DNA of 64,000 nucleotides from Terrimicrobium sacchariphilum (GTDB lineage Bacteria > Verrucomicrobiota > Verrucomicrobiia > Chthoniobacterales > Terrimicrobiaceae), in assembly GCF_001613545.1 (NCBI RefSeq), contig NZ_BDCO01000001.1, forward strand, positions 62,001-126,000, in the 5' to 3' direction. A program made the position numbers and the translations under genes. Below the pieces are notes generated by a model. It made no database searches and was not told the DNA's origin. It saw only the letters and a list, made by a program, of their open reading frames with translations. Below, piece after piece: positions 1-7,946 of the stretch (position 1 is its first letter; every line of letters begins with the position of its first letter).

Positions 1-374
1 CAATTCCTGAAAGAAGACGTTTCTCCGTTTGCCCACACCCAATTCCCCTCGGATGCAAAATCTGAAAGCCCAATCCACAAATCTTTGTAGGTGCCGCCAT
101 AAAACGAGAAAGTGGATAACACCCAGGCGTTTTCGTCCGCGTCATTGATCGTCGTCAAATGACCGCCAAGATCGATGGCTTCGTTTTCCGAGGCTGTCCA
201 AATATTCGAATTCAGCAAGTAATAGGTGTGTCCGTTCGCCGGATTTACCACCGGGCCCGTGAGTACTGCAGCCTCGACCGCTCCCGTGGCAGAGAGGATA
301 AAGACCGCCGCCAAAAGATGTGCGGCAATGCCCTGCGAGAGGGTTGCGAAGACGGCGGATATTTTCTCGGACAT
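1..374 (-). CDS. Secreted C-type lectin-domain protein (partial, 3' end beyond the window)
   Basis: Reading leftwards from the ATG at 374, an open frame of 124 codons continues off the window edge. Residues 1 to about 36 form a hydrophobic export signal ending in an Ala-rich stretch (...SATGAVEAA). The following segment has the C-type lectin-fold signature: a WTASENEA start, an LGGHLTTIND motif, then LWIGLSD and NWVWANGE. Such domains occur in many exported verrucomicrobial proteins, where a C-terminal PEP-CTERM anchor is common. The C-terminus lies outside the window, so an anchor cannot be checked. It is probably a surface or secreted carbohydrate- or protein-binding protein. It is divergent from the LuxR-type gene at 731. 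Confidence 0.75.
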   Translation of the reverse strand, partial: MSEKISAVFATLSQGIAAHLLAAVFILSATGAVEAAVLTGPVVNPANGHTYYLLNSNIWTASENEAIDLGGHLTTINDADENAWVLSTFSFYGGTYKDLWIGLSDFASEGNWVWANGETSSFRN

Positions 375-730
375 ATTCGGTCTAGCTGAGTGTAATGGTG
401 GCAGCGGGGCCGGGGGGCTCGGGGTCTCCGCTGGGAGCCTGTCCCAATGACCAATACCCTGCCGTGCTGAAAGATCCGTTTTTCATGAATGGAGTTGGGT
501 TTGGGCCTGAATCTTGCAATGAGAGGATTCGTCGGGAGTTTCGACTGATCCATCCGCCTGATCTATCGGCGGTTTGTTTATGGGAAAACCGGAGCTCTGC
601 CTACCCCCACGATTGGGGGGAAGAAATAGAGGCGTTATCAGGAACGAGGCCTGAAGACACTTTCCCGCAGCTTTCATGGGCGCGGACTTTGCATCCTTTC
701 CACCGGGCCGGTAAATACGGAGAAATGCGT
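375..730. other. Intergenic region between the lectin gene and the LuxR gene
   Basis: I see no convincing gene in these 356 bases. The frame of the downstream regulator stays open back to 395, but that extension is Gly/Pro-rich, matches no known domain and lacks a good ribosome site. A 6-bp perfect stem (CCCCCA-CGAT-TGGGGG, 604-619) is present without a T tract. The region must hold the promoters of both divergent genes. Confidence 0.5.
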
Positions 731-1540
731 ATGGCCAGATGTCGTCCTGGCTGTAAGGATCATGCTCGGCGCATGGAGATCGCGCAAAGTAGGGAAATGA
801 ATCTCGCAATTCTAAGGAGCCGCGAACTGAAAGCTTACTCCGAGGCCGTGGAAAGAATTCACGCTGCCTCGGATACAAAGGATTTTTCCCAGTCGGTCTT
901 TTCGGCTCTGGCAGAGTTGATTCCGGCAAGTTTCATTACTTCCGACGCGTACCACCTGGCGTCAGGCATTTCGAGACACGCATCCTCGCGCCAAGGCCCC
1001 CGCGGTTGGGCGGAAAGGCTTTCGGAACTCGTGGAAAAAGAGCATCCTGCGTATTTCGCCATCCGCGACGGACTGCGTGAGCCGTTACGTCTGGACGACC
1101 TGATCAGCCAGAGGAGACTGCGCCGTCTTGCCCTCTACCACGATGTCTTTCGTCCTTTGAACGGAGGACACCAAATCGTTCTGCCGCTGGTCGCGCCGGG
1201 CTTCGTAGCCGGCTTCACGATCAACCGCGACACCCCGTTCACGGAGGAGGAAATGTGCCTGGCTCGCTTGCTTGGCCCTCATCTGGCGCTGGCTCATCTG
1301 CACTCGCGAAGCGAGATGGAGGCATGCCGGGGATTTCCTGATGAGCGCACGGTCACTCCCCGGGAGAGGGAGGTTTTGCACTGGATCGGCCAGGGGAAAA
1401 GGGATGCGGAAATCGCGCTCATCCTGGGCATAGCGAGACGCACCGTAAGCAAGCATGTCGAACACATCCTGGCGAAGCTCGGATGCGAAACGCGAACGGC
1501 GGCCCTCAGCGCCCTTAACGAGCACCGGCGCGAGGTTTGA
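731..1540 (+). CDS. LuxR-type helix-turn-helix transcriptional regulator
   Basis: A 269-residue protein with a C-terminal LuxR/GerE DNA-binding domain. The typical VTPREREVL entry, an IALILGIARRTVSKHVEHIL recognition region and an LGCETRTAA end are all visible in the last 60 residues. The N-terminal ~180 residues resemble the poorly conserved sensor part seen in many verrucomicrobial LuxR proteins and carry no recognisable receiver aspartate, so this is probably not a classical response regulator. I chose the ATG at 731 because GGAGA (719-723) lies 7 bases upstream. ATG 725 and ATG 773 are alternatives. It is convergent with a decayed LuxR fragment at 1544. Its targets are unknown; the lectin gene is the nearest divergent candidate. 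Confidence 0.75.
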   Translation: MARCRPGCKDHARRMEIAQSREMNLAILRSRELKAYSEAVERIHAASDTKDFSQSVFSALAELIPASFITSDAYHLASGISRHASSRQGPRGWAERLSELVEKEHPAYFAIRDGLREPLRLDDLISQRRLRRLALYHDVFRPLNGGHQIVLPLVAPGFVAGFTINRDTPFTEEEMCLARLLGPHLALAHLHSRSEMEACRGFPDERTVTPREREVLHWIGQGKRDAEIALILGIARRTVSKHVEHILAKLGCETRTAALSALNEHRREV

Positions 1541-1543
1541 CGG

Positions 1544-1800
1544 TCACAAGTCCTCCTCGCAATGCGACCGGAATCTGCTCAGCAACTCTGCATGGGAAGG
1601 AACTCCGAAATACCGATAAATCGCCTTCAGGCATCCCGAAACGGTGTTTTCGCTGATGGTCTGGTAAGCCACGATCTGATTTTTCCCAGGTCCGTCGAGA
1701 AGCAGTTTGAGGACCAGTCCGGACTTCGCAACAACTCGGGCACAGTCGCCCATCGATTCTCTGGCCATCCCATTTCGTGCAGCCAAGGCACCTCGCTCAG
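1544..1800 (-). pseudogene. Remnant of a LuxR-type HTH regulator
   Basis: On the minus strand the translation contains LKLLLDGPGKNQIVAYQTIS followed by ENTVSGCLKAIYRYFGVPSH and AELLSRF. This is the pattern of a LuxR helix-turn-helix (LL.G..KqIA....S..TV...vKaIYr.FgV.S.aELL.rF). Nothing upstream in the same frame resembles the rest of such a protein, there is no credible ATG, and only a TTG near 1786 could start it. Short stretches in other frames up to about 2000 faintly resemble sensor-part sequence but are broken by stops. The simplest reading is a truncated, frame-broken paralogue. A very short functional HTH protein is less likely. Confidence 0.55.
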
Positions 1801-2063
1801 AACGACATGAGCGATGCGAGATTCCCGGTCGGAGAATTCCTTTTCATCCTTTCCTCGGTGAAGCCCTCACTGCTTACGGATCATAACCGATGGGCCTCAA
1901 CAAGAGAATAAGCGGGCCGATATCTGATAAGGGAATGAGAACCGTCGCTTCCATGCCGATGGATGAAATTTTCCAAGGAATCGAATTCATAAATGCGATG
2001 GCCCGGTGCAGTCTCCTGCAAAGGTGCCATCTCTAGCGAAGATGCTGCCGGGATGAGGCCTGG

Positions 2064-3491
2064 CTACAAGGATGCACCGTTGGACGCAATCACCTGCTGA
2101 TACCAGTGATATGAGGCCTTGGGAGTCCGCTTCAGTGATTCAAAATCCACATGAATCAGGCCAAAGCGCTGTTTATAGCCCTCGGCCCATTCGAAGTTGT
2201 CCATCAACGACCAATGAAAATAGCCGCGAACGTCGACGCCGTCGGCGATTGCCGCACCCAGGGCGCGGAGATAGCGCCGGGTAAAGTCGATGCGTTGGGG
2301 GTCCTCCACGGCGCCGTCGAGATTCACCCAGTCGGGATTGGCGATACCATTCTCGGTGATCACCACGGGCAGCTTGTATCGCTCGTGCAGGAAGCGCGGC
2401 CCCCAATACAAGGCTTCAGGCGTGATCGCCCATTGGAAGGATGAGCGCGGCGTCCCCGGCATGGGCTCGACCCTTTGGGCGAACCCATCTTCCGTGGCGC
2501 GCACCGTGAGAGCATGGTAGATGTTGACTCCAAAGAAATCGATCGGAGCGGATATGGTCCGCATCTCCTCCGACGTGAAAGCCGGAGCATCCGCTCCGAA
2601 TGCGCTCAACTCATCCTCCGGGTAGTGCCCGAAAATGACCGGATCGCCCCACCACGTATTGCTCCAGACGCAAGTATCGTCCCAGGGATTGACGATCATT
2701 CGCCGGCTGTCTCTAGCAAACATCGCGCGCCTGGCCGCATCGATATCCGATTCGGTCTCGGATGCTGGCAATGCAACCACCCCGACGGGAGCGCAGCCGA
2801 TAAGCGGACTGCTTTTCGCATGTTCGCGTATTACCTCCACCGCGCGGCCATGGGCCAGCAGCGCGTGATGTGACGCTCGGAGGATCTGAGCGCGGGAGAG
2901 CCGGATACCGGGAGCATGAATGCCGCTGTCCAGCCCCAGCCCGATGAAGCATTGAGGTTCGTTGAGCGTTATCCAGTGCCTGACCCGGTCGGAAAGCCGG
3001 GCTACCACGACCTGGGCATAATCGGCGAAAAGGCCCGGCATGGCGGAGTTCATCCATCCCCCACGATGGTAGAGCGCGCTGGGGAGGTCCCAGTGATAAA
3101 GCGTCACCCAGGGTTCGATCCCTGCAGCCAGCAGTTCATCCACGAGCGAGTCATAGAAATCGAGACCAGCCTCGTTGACCATCCCCTCGCCCTGCGGAAT
3201 GATCCGAGGCCAGGCAAGCGAGAACCGATACGCCTTCAAGCCCAGCTCACGCATCAACGCCACGTCCTCCTTCCAACGATGATAATGATCGCAGGCAATA
3301 GTCCCGGAGTTTCCCTCCCACACCCGGCCGGGGGTGCGGCAAAAATCGTCCCAGATCGAGGATCCGCGCCCTCCCTCCTCGACGGCTCCCTCGACTTGAT
3401 AGGATGCCGTCGCGGCGCCCCAGGCAAAGTTGTCGGGAAAGGGACTGGCCTCGAAGGCTTCGCGGGGCCGAAGGAAAGTGTCTGTAATCAT
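2064..3491 (-). CDS. Glycoside hydrolase family 1 beta-glucosidase/beta-galactosidase-like enzyme
   Basis: The full-length GH1 protein (475 residues; usual length 440-480) hydrolyses beta-glucosides or related disaccharides by a retaining mechanism. The N-terminal FAWGAATASYQVEG block is clear. The acid/base glutamate is E178 in TLNEP, and the nucleophile is E380 in ITENG. The C-terminal WSLMDNFEWAEGY block binds glucose. There is no signal peptide, so it should act in the cytoplasm on imported oligosaccharides. No sugar transporter is adjacent. A perfect palindrome lies 57 bases upstream of the ATG and suggests LacI-type control. The exact substrate cannot be read from the sequence. Confidence 0.95.
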   Translation of the reverse strand: MITDTFLRPREAFEASPFPDNFAWGAATASYQVEGAVEEGGRGSSIWDDFCRTPGRVWEGNSGTIACDHYHRWKEDVALMRELGLKAYRFSLAWPRIIPQGEGMVNEAGLDFYDSLVDELLAAGIEPWVTLYHWDLPSALYHRGGWMNSAMPGLFADYAQVVVARLSDRVRHWITLNEPQCFIGLGLDSGIHAPGIRLSRAQILRASHHALLAHGRAVEVIREHAKSSPLIGCAPVGVVALPASETESDIDAARRAMFARDSRRMIVNPWDDTCVWSNTWWGDPVIFGHYPEDELSAFGADAPAFTSEEMRTISAPIDFFGVNIYHALTVRATEDGFAQRVEPMPGTPRSSFQWAITPEALYWGPRFLHERYKLPVVITENGIANPDWVNLDGAVEDPQRIDFTRRYLRALGAAIADGVDVRGYFHWSLMDNFEWAEGYKQRFGLIHVDFESLKRTPKASYHWYQQVIASNGASL

Positions 3492-3834
3492 GAAGAAAAA
3501 TCGCCAGCACTATTTCCTCATCAATTCCCTCGCGCAGGAATTTTCCGGCTCTAACGTTAGAGCATTGGATCGCTGTGAGCTTCGAAGGCAGGATTCATGA
3601 ACCGCGGAGCCAACGGAGAACAATCGGAAGGGTCTCTCTGACGATGCAGCGCCGAAATAATCTCACCGATGGCTCCCCTTACCTACTTCACAGCGAAAGC
3701 TCGCGGAGTGCCTTCAGATGTATCTTCAACATGGAAAATTGCTGCCAATTTCGGCGAAAGCTGTGTAGCCGCCAAGCGGTTTCATCCATTGCCGACAAAT
3801 CAGCAGCCCTGCCGTGGCCATCGTCTGTCCAATC
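3492..3834. other. Intergenic region upstream of the GH1 gene
   Basis: It holds the 3548-3563 palindrome near the GH1 start. The remaining ~270 bases towards the DUF2164 stop show no convincing gene on either strand. Short open frames here lack ribosome sites and recognisable composition. Confidence 0.5.
3548..3563. promoter_or_regulatory. Perfect 16-bp palindrome, probable LacI-family operator
   Basis: GCTCTAACGTTAGAGC reads identically on both strands and has the central CG typical of LacI/GalR-family operators. It sits 57 bases upstream of the GH1 start, a usual position for repressor control. The regulator is not adjacent. The LacI protein at 36415 is one candidate only by family. Confidence 0.6.
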
Positions 3835-4110
3835 CTACCCCCGCTTCCCTCGCCTTTCTTTTTTGCGCTCCGAATATTGGTACTCTGGTTCAAAACAAAC
3901 TGCAGGTAGTTCTGTCATCGCACCCAGCAGATAGCGCCCCGCATCGGATATCGCCTGATTATAGACGGTGGGTGCGATTTCACTGAGGAAGAACCTCAGC
4001 AACAATCCCGTTTGGAGATTGCCGACCTCAAGCTCCAGCTCGGTCGATAAAAACTCCTGAAGGGAACTTGTCATCTCCTTTTCGGCCTCTTTGGAAAGTT
4101 GAACAGGCAC
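3835..4110 (-). CDS. DUF2164 family protein
   Basis: A 91-residue protein matching the DUF2164 pattern: an N-terminal LSKEAEKEM, a central ELEVGNLQTGLLLRFFLSEI, then YNQAISDA and a C-terminal CFEPEYQY. Function is unknown; members are small cytoplasmic proteins. The start is GTG 4110, because a stop codon lies in frame just upstream and there is no later good start before the conserved part. The ribosome site is poor. The tail is very basic (ERKKERRGKRG). It lies downstream of the sulfotransferase on the same strand but is separated from it by 88 bases containing a GC-rich hairpin. Confidence 0.75.
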   Translation of the reverse strand: MPVQLSKEAEKEMTSSLQEFLSTELELEVGNLQTGLLLRFFLSEIAPTVYNQAISDAGRYLLGAMTELPAVCFEPEYQYSERKKERRGKRG

Positions 4111-4162
4111 GGGGGAAGATTATCGCGAGGAGGCGACGAAACCCAAGCTTTCTTGCAGTTCG

Positions 4163-4181
4163 CCCGGCGACGCATGCCGGG
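4163..4181 (-). terminator. GC-rich hairpin after the sulfotransferase gene
   Basis: CCCGGC and GCCGGG flank a 7-base loop, 18 bases past the sulfotransferase stop. There is no T tract, so it is only terminator-like. Confidence 0.3.
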
Positions 4182-4198
4182 GTACCGACTGACTCGGC

Positions 4199-5161
4199 CT
4201 AATTCGCTTTCTTGTCTCGGTCTGTGAAGACAGCAATCCGGCGTTTCACTTTTTGCCAGAAAAGCATCACCCGCAGCTTTGCGTCCAGTAGGAACCGCAA
4301 GCCCCATCGCAGGGGTGTCGTTACCGGGTGAAGCGCTCTTGGTTGCCCCAATTGTTGCATGGTGGAGCCGGCAAAAGACTCGACGACCCAGAGTTCCCAT
4401 GGAGACAACTCCTTCCGCCATCCACCGATATTGGCTACTCCCACCGGATTGCGAGTCTTCACGTGGATGCTGTTCTCCCATGGTGCTGTCTCTTTGGCCG
4501 CTGTGCGATAGAAGTTCAGCATCTCCGGTTCATAAGGTTCCTCCAAGAAATCGCAGATCAAACGGAGATTTCTTTCCGGTTCGGTCACCAGATCCTCATA
4601 ACTGACCTCAAGGTATCGCTCCGGACCAAGAGCCAGCCCCAATCTCGCCGCCCGGGTCATGCCAGTCCATTGTCTGGCTATCCGATGGATGTCCCCTTCA
4701 CACCACCCGCCGTTGCGCATGGACACACAGGTGTCTCTGGCGTCGCGGTACAGGTGGATAAATTTCGCTGAAGGAAATACCTCATGCAGCTTGGTGACAT
4801 AGTAAGAGTATTTGGGAGTTTTTTCTCCCCAGCGCGCTTTGCCTCGCATCCCCGAGCACTCGCGAAAGACCTCATTCACGAGAGAAGAGAGATCCGTCAC
4901 CTTTTCGGAAAAGATCGCCGCTTGAAGGACGTCATCCCCGCATTCCCAATCCTTCCATCTGGAGTGCGTGGAAATCATCTCATATGCCTGCGCTTTTTCC
5001 TCCTCGGTAAGCGGATCCTTCAGCGGAAGCCTGTCGAGCAATGGAATAAGAAACCAGGACTCTCTCGGCACCCGCAGCCGCGGGTGCATGTTAATCATCA
5101 GCCTCAGTATTGTCGTACCGGACCGCCCGGACCCGACGATGAAAAATGGAGACTCCGCCAT
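4199..5161 (-). CDS. Sulfotransferase family protein (PAPS-dependent)
   Basis: A 320-residue protein with the 5'-phosphosulfate-binding loop GSGRSGTT at residues 10-17 and the 3'-phosphate-binding segment FIHLYRDARDTCVSM around residues 134-148. The family transfers sulfate from PAPS to carbohydrates, lipids or proteins. A basic, hydrophobic C-terminus (LRVMLFWQKVKRRIAVF) might associate with membrane. There are no PAPS-synthesis or glycosyltransferase genes nearby, so the acceptor is unknown. The ATG start at 5161 fits the family, because the P-loop begins nine residues later as usual. Confidence 0.85.
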   Translation of the reverse strand: MAESPFFIVGSGRSGTTILRLMINMHPRLRVPRESWFLIPLLDRLPLKDPLTEEEKAQAYEMISTHSRWKDWECGDDVLQAAIFSEKVTDLSSLVNEVFRECSGMRGKARWGEKTPKYSYYVTKLHEVFPSAKFIHLYRDARDTCVSMRNGGWCEGDIHRIARQWTGMTRAARLGLALGPERYLEVSYEDLVTEPERNLRLICDFLEEPYEPEMLNFYRTAAKETAPWENSIHVKTRNPVGVANIGGWRKELSPWELWVVESFAGSTMQQLGQPRALHPVTTPLRWGLRFLLDAKLRVMLFWQKVKRRIAVFTDRDKKAN

Positions 5162-5585
5162 TCTCCTCAGGCGTTCACCCGGATCGAGCTGCTGCCTTGA
5201 ATCCAGAAAGTTTCAAAGTTCATACACATCATAACCCTCCAAGTTTGAAATTGTTTCATAATCACTTCCGCGTACCTAGTGACGCGAACTTTCGTGAAGG
5301 TGAATGGCCTTCCTGGCCCCAAGCAGATTTTGTACCGCTTTACCGGAGAGAGTTTATTCTCCAGATTTTCGCTGACGGGGGCAAGCCTTTATCAGCCAGC
5401 AACTGGTTGTAACAGTCATGCGTCTTGCGTATTCCTTCACTTCCTCCGCCGAAGGAACGACTTTCATACCCGAGCAGGGCTGCGCAGGGGGATTCCTGCT
5501 GATTCTCCAGTATGAACGAACTCGTTCATCAAGGAGCTCGCTTGCGAAGGCGGTACGACTACGCTGCCAACAAATCCCCTTTTCA
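5162..5585. other. Divergent intergenic region with an inverted repeat
   Basis: It separates the sulfotransferase (minus) from the secreted protein at 5586 (plus). Open frames through it lack gene-like sequence. The one clear structure is the inverted repeat at 5512-5529. Confidence 0.5.
5512..5529. promoter_or_regulatory. 18-bp inverted repeat, candidate operator
   Basis: ATGAACGA-AC-TCGTTCAT has two perfect 8-bp arms around a 2-base centre. It lies 56 bases upstream of the ATG at 5586, consistent with an operator bound by a dimeric HTH regulator such as a LacI-family protein. Confidence 0.5.
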
Positions 5586-6146
5586 ATGAAACCTCCTCGC
5601 TTGTTGCTCTCAACTCTCGGACTCGCTGCCTTCAGCTTTTTCACTCTTCTTTGCGACGCGGCAGAGCCAATACCTACGGTCTCCCCGGATCAGGACTCGC
5701 TCACCATCGGCTTCGATGTCGGCAATTGGAAGGGGGCCGAGCTATCGACAGAGCATGTAAAGGCGGGAACTCACTCCGCCCTATGGAAGGATCACCTGAT
5801 TAACGAATCACTTTCCTCTGGAAGCATTCCCCATGACTGGACCAGCTACAATGGGCTGAAACTCTGGATCTACAATGCTGGCAAGCCTCCGGTATCCTTC
5901 ATGATCGTAGCTGTCTCACAGAAAGATCGCGAGGCCTTCTCGTACTATGCTCACCGTGTCGTGGTAGACTGGGAAGGATGGAAGGAAGTGTGGATACCCT
6001 TCAGCGCGTTTGAGCCTAATCGCGATCCCGCGGGGTGGAACAAGATCGATTCCGTCCTTATCACCTCAAAGGGGTGGGCTCTCAAGCCCAGCGCGGACGC
6101 CGTTCTCTATCTCGATGGGCTCCGGCTTGCAAACTCCGCCCCATAA
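5586..6146 (+). CDS. Secreted carbohydrate-binding-like beta-sandwich protein
   Basis: This 186-residue protein starts at ATG 5586. Residues 1-25 are a signal peptide (MKPPRLLLSTLG..., cleavage near LLCDAAEP). The frame is open further upstream, but only this start places the signal at the terminus. The mature part resembles the beta-sandwich domains attached to secreted polysaccharide lyases and glycosidases: a GTHSALWKDH block, DWTSYNGLKLWIYN, VDWEGWKEVWIPFSAF, PAGWNKIDSV and a final VLYLDGLRL. No catalytic domain is attached, so it is a stand-alone binding module or a remnant of a larger enzyme. An inverted repeat upstream suggests regulated expression. Confidence 0.7.
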   Translation: MKPPRLLLSTLGLAAFSFFTLLCDAAEPIPTVSPDQDSLTIGFDVGNWKGAELSTEHVKAGTHSALWKDHLINESLSSGSIPHDWTSYNGLKLWIYNAGKPPVSFMIVAVSQKDREAFSYYAHRVVVDWEGWKEVWIPFSAFEPNRDPAGWNKIDSVLITSKGWALKPSADAVLYLDGLRLANSAP

Positions 6147-6308
6147 AAACCGCCTCCCCCACGGCTGCCCGGCGGGCGAGCAGTTTAGCCCCCCGGACAG
6201 AGAGCGCCAGACGGCGAGGCATTGATCGCACGACGCCTGCTCGCTTCCGCCTCTGCATGGTCCGCGTCGCCATTTGCCGAATTCCACGAAAAGTGCGTTA
6301 CTCTAGCC

Positions 6309-6836
6309 ATGGCCGAACCAACTCATGGCACCTCCGGGCGCTTGCTTGATACCCCGATTCATCCAGCCACCCGCATCGGGCATGTTCATCTCAAGGTGGC
6401 CGACCTGGACCGGGCGATTCATTTCTACCACGACATCCTGGGTTTCGCCGTCACGCAGCGTTACGGGCGGCAGGCAGCATTTCTTTCTGCCGGGGGCTAC
6501 CATCATCACATCGGGCTGAATACCTGGGAGAGCCTGGGCGGGAGTCCGCCTGCCCGCGGCACAACCGGCCTTTATCATCTTGCCATCCTTTACCCCACCC
6601 GGGCAGACCTCGCGGATGCGCTGCTGCGGTTGATCCGGGCTGGCATTTCTCTCGATGGAGCCTCGGATCACGGCGTCAGCGAAGCGCTTTATCTTCGTGA
6701 TCCGGATGAAAACGGAGTCGAGCTTTATTGGGACAAGCCCCAAGAAAGCTGGCCGCTGACCTCGGACGGCGGACTCTCGATGTACACGAAGCCACTCGAT
6801 CTGGAAAGCCTCCTCGCTGCGAAGCGGCAGGACTGA
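6309..6836 (+). CDS. VOC family (glyoxalase/extradiol dioxygenase-like) protein
   Basis: A 175-residue vicinal-oxygen-chelate protein of the catechol-2,3-dioxygenase-like (CatE-type) subgroup. Candidate metal ligands are the His in RIGHVHLKV near the N-terminus, the His residues in GGYHHHIGLN, and the Glu in ENGVELYWD. Two babbab modules are evident in outline. The ATG at 6309 was chosen over an upstream in-frame start because the preceding residues are not conserved in type. The substrate cannot be predicted. It is tail-to-tail with the RND adaptor gene, so the two are unlikely to share transcription. Confidence 0.8.
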   Translation: MAEPTHGTSGRLLDTPIHPATRIGHVHLKVADLDRAIHFYHDILGFAVTQRYGRQAAFLSAGGYHHHIGLNTWESLGGSPPARGTTGLYHLAILYPTRADLADALLRLIRAGISLDGASDHGVSEALYLRDPDENGVELYWDKPQESWPLTSDGGLSMYTKPLDLESLLAAKRQD

Positions 6837-6866
6837 TCCGCCGCCATCGCCCGGCAAGTCGTCCCG

Positions 6867-7946
6867 CTATTTCCCGGCGACGGCGGGCGTAGGCTCAGCC
6901 TTGATGGCATCGCCATCGCGCAACATCGCGTTGGGATTCAGAATGACGGGAGTCTGGGCGGACAGCCCATCCGACATGATCTCAACATTTCGGCCCAGAT
7001 TCCGGCCCGGCAGTACGTCGATAAAGCGCACTTTGCCGTCTTCCGCGATCGCCACTAGATTGCTTCCCTCACGAGAAATCAGGGCATTTGTGGGCACGAG
7101 AAATGTATTAGGCGGCGGAGTTACATCAAAGGTGGCAGTGCCGGTGAGTCCCGCCGGCAGGGTCTTGTCCTTATTGTCCAGCAGCAGTTCGATCCGCATC
7201 GTTCCGCTGGCGGTATCAAAGACTCGGCTGACATGGGCCAGCTTCGCCGTGAAGGTACGACCGGGAAATTCGCGAAACTCCACATGCGCCTCCTTTTCCT
7301 TACCGAGCCGCAATGCAAGGTCAGGACTGGCGTACACGGCAAAGCGCAGAGTATCCAGACGGTCGAGCTGATAAAGCCAGCCTGTGGACGGCGCGGCATC
7401 GCCTCTCGCGAGGTCGCCCCGGTCAAAGTTTCGCGCCGAGATCACACCGTCAAAAGGTGCCATGACGGTCGAGAAGCGCTGCTGCTCCTCGAGCTTGGCC
7501 AGTTCGGCCTCCGCGACTCTCACCGCCGCCGCGGTCTCGCTGGCGGTGGTCTGCCGCTGCTCGGTCTCCTCCTTGGAAACGACCTGGGATTGCAGAAGGC
7601 GGGTGGACCGCTCGGAGAGGGACAAGGCGATACCGGCTCGCGCCTTGACCTGCTCGACATTTGCCTTGGCTGCGTCCACGGCCCGGTCGACCTCGGGGGT
7701 GGCCACGACAGCGAGGACGTCTCCGCTTTTCACCTCATCGCCGATTTCATAGCGCCGTTCACTGATGACTCCGGTGGCCCGGGTAAAAATCGTCGCCGAC
7801 TCAAAGGGCTCCGTGCGACCGGGCACTTCATAACGCGCCGCCTTGGTAGCGGGAACGGGCTGGGCGGTCTTCACCGCCATCGGATCGGCGGCAAAGGCTG
7901 TCGCAATCAGGCAGGATAAAGACAGGATGGTGGCGAGTATCTTCAT
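6867..7946 (-). CDS. RND efflux periplasmic adaptor (membrane fusion protein)
   Basis: This 359-residue adaptor bridges the inner-membrane RND pump to an outer-membrane channel. It has a cleavable signal (MKILATILSLSCLIATAFA), then a barrel-sandwich half motif IFTRATGVISERRYEIGDEV. A coiled-coil hairpin follows at about residues 95-150 (rich in A/E/L/Q), then the second sandwich half VMAPFDGVISARNFDRGDL and beta-barrel and membrane-proximal domains. It overlaps the permease gene by four bases (ATGA), so translation is coupled. No outer-membrane factor gene follows, so a TolC-like partner must be encoded elsewhere. Confidence 0.9.
   Translation of the reverse strand: MKILATILSLSCLIATAFAADPMAVKTAQPVPATKAARYEVPGRTEPFESATIFTRATGVISERRYEIGDEVKSGDVLAVVATPEVDRAVDAAKANVEQVKARAGIALSLSERSTRLLQSQVVSKEETEQRQTTASETAAAVRVAEAELAKLEEQQRFSTVMAPFDGVISARNFDRGDLARGDAAPSTGWLYQLDRLDTLRFAVYASPDLALRLGKEKEAHVEFREFPGRTFTAKLAHVSRVFDTASGTMRIELLLDNKDKTLPAGLTGTATFDVTPPPNTFLVPTNALISREGSNLVAIAEDGKVRFIDVLPGRNLGRNVEIMSDGLSAQTPVILNPNAMLRDGDAIKAEPTPAVAGK

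Noticed and set aside
395-730. N-terminal extension of the LuxR regulator to 395
   Set aside because: Gly/Pro-rich, unlike the family, and a better-placed ATG with GGAGA lies at 731.
3105-3125. GGTTCGATCC resembling a tRNA T-loop
   Set aside because: It is inside the GH1 coding sequence and there is no acceptor stem, anticodon arm or D-arm around it.
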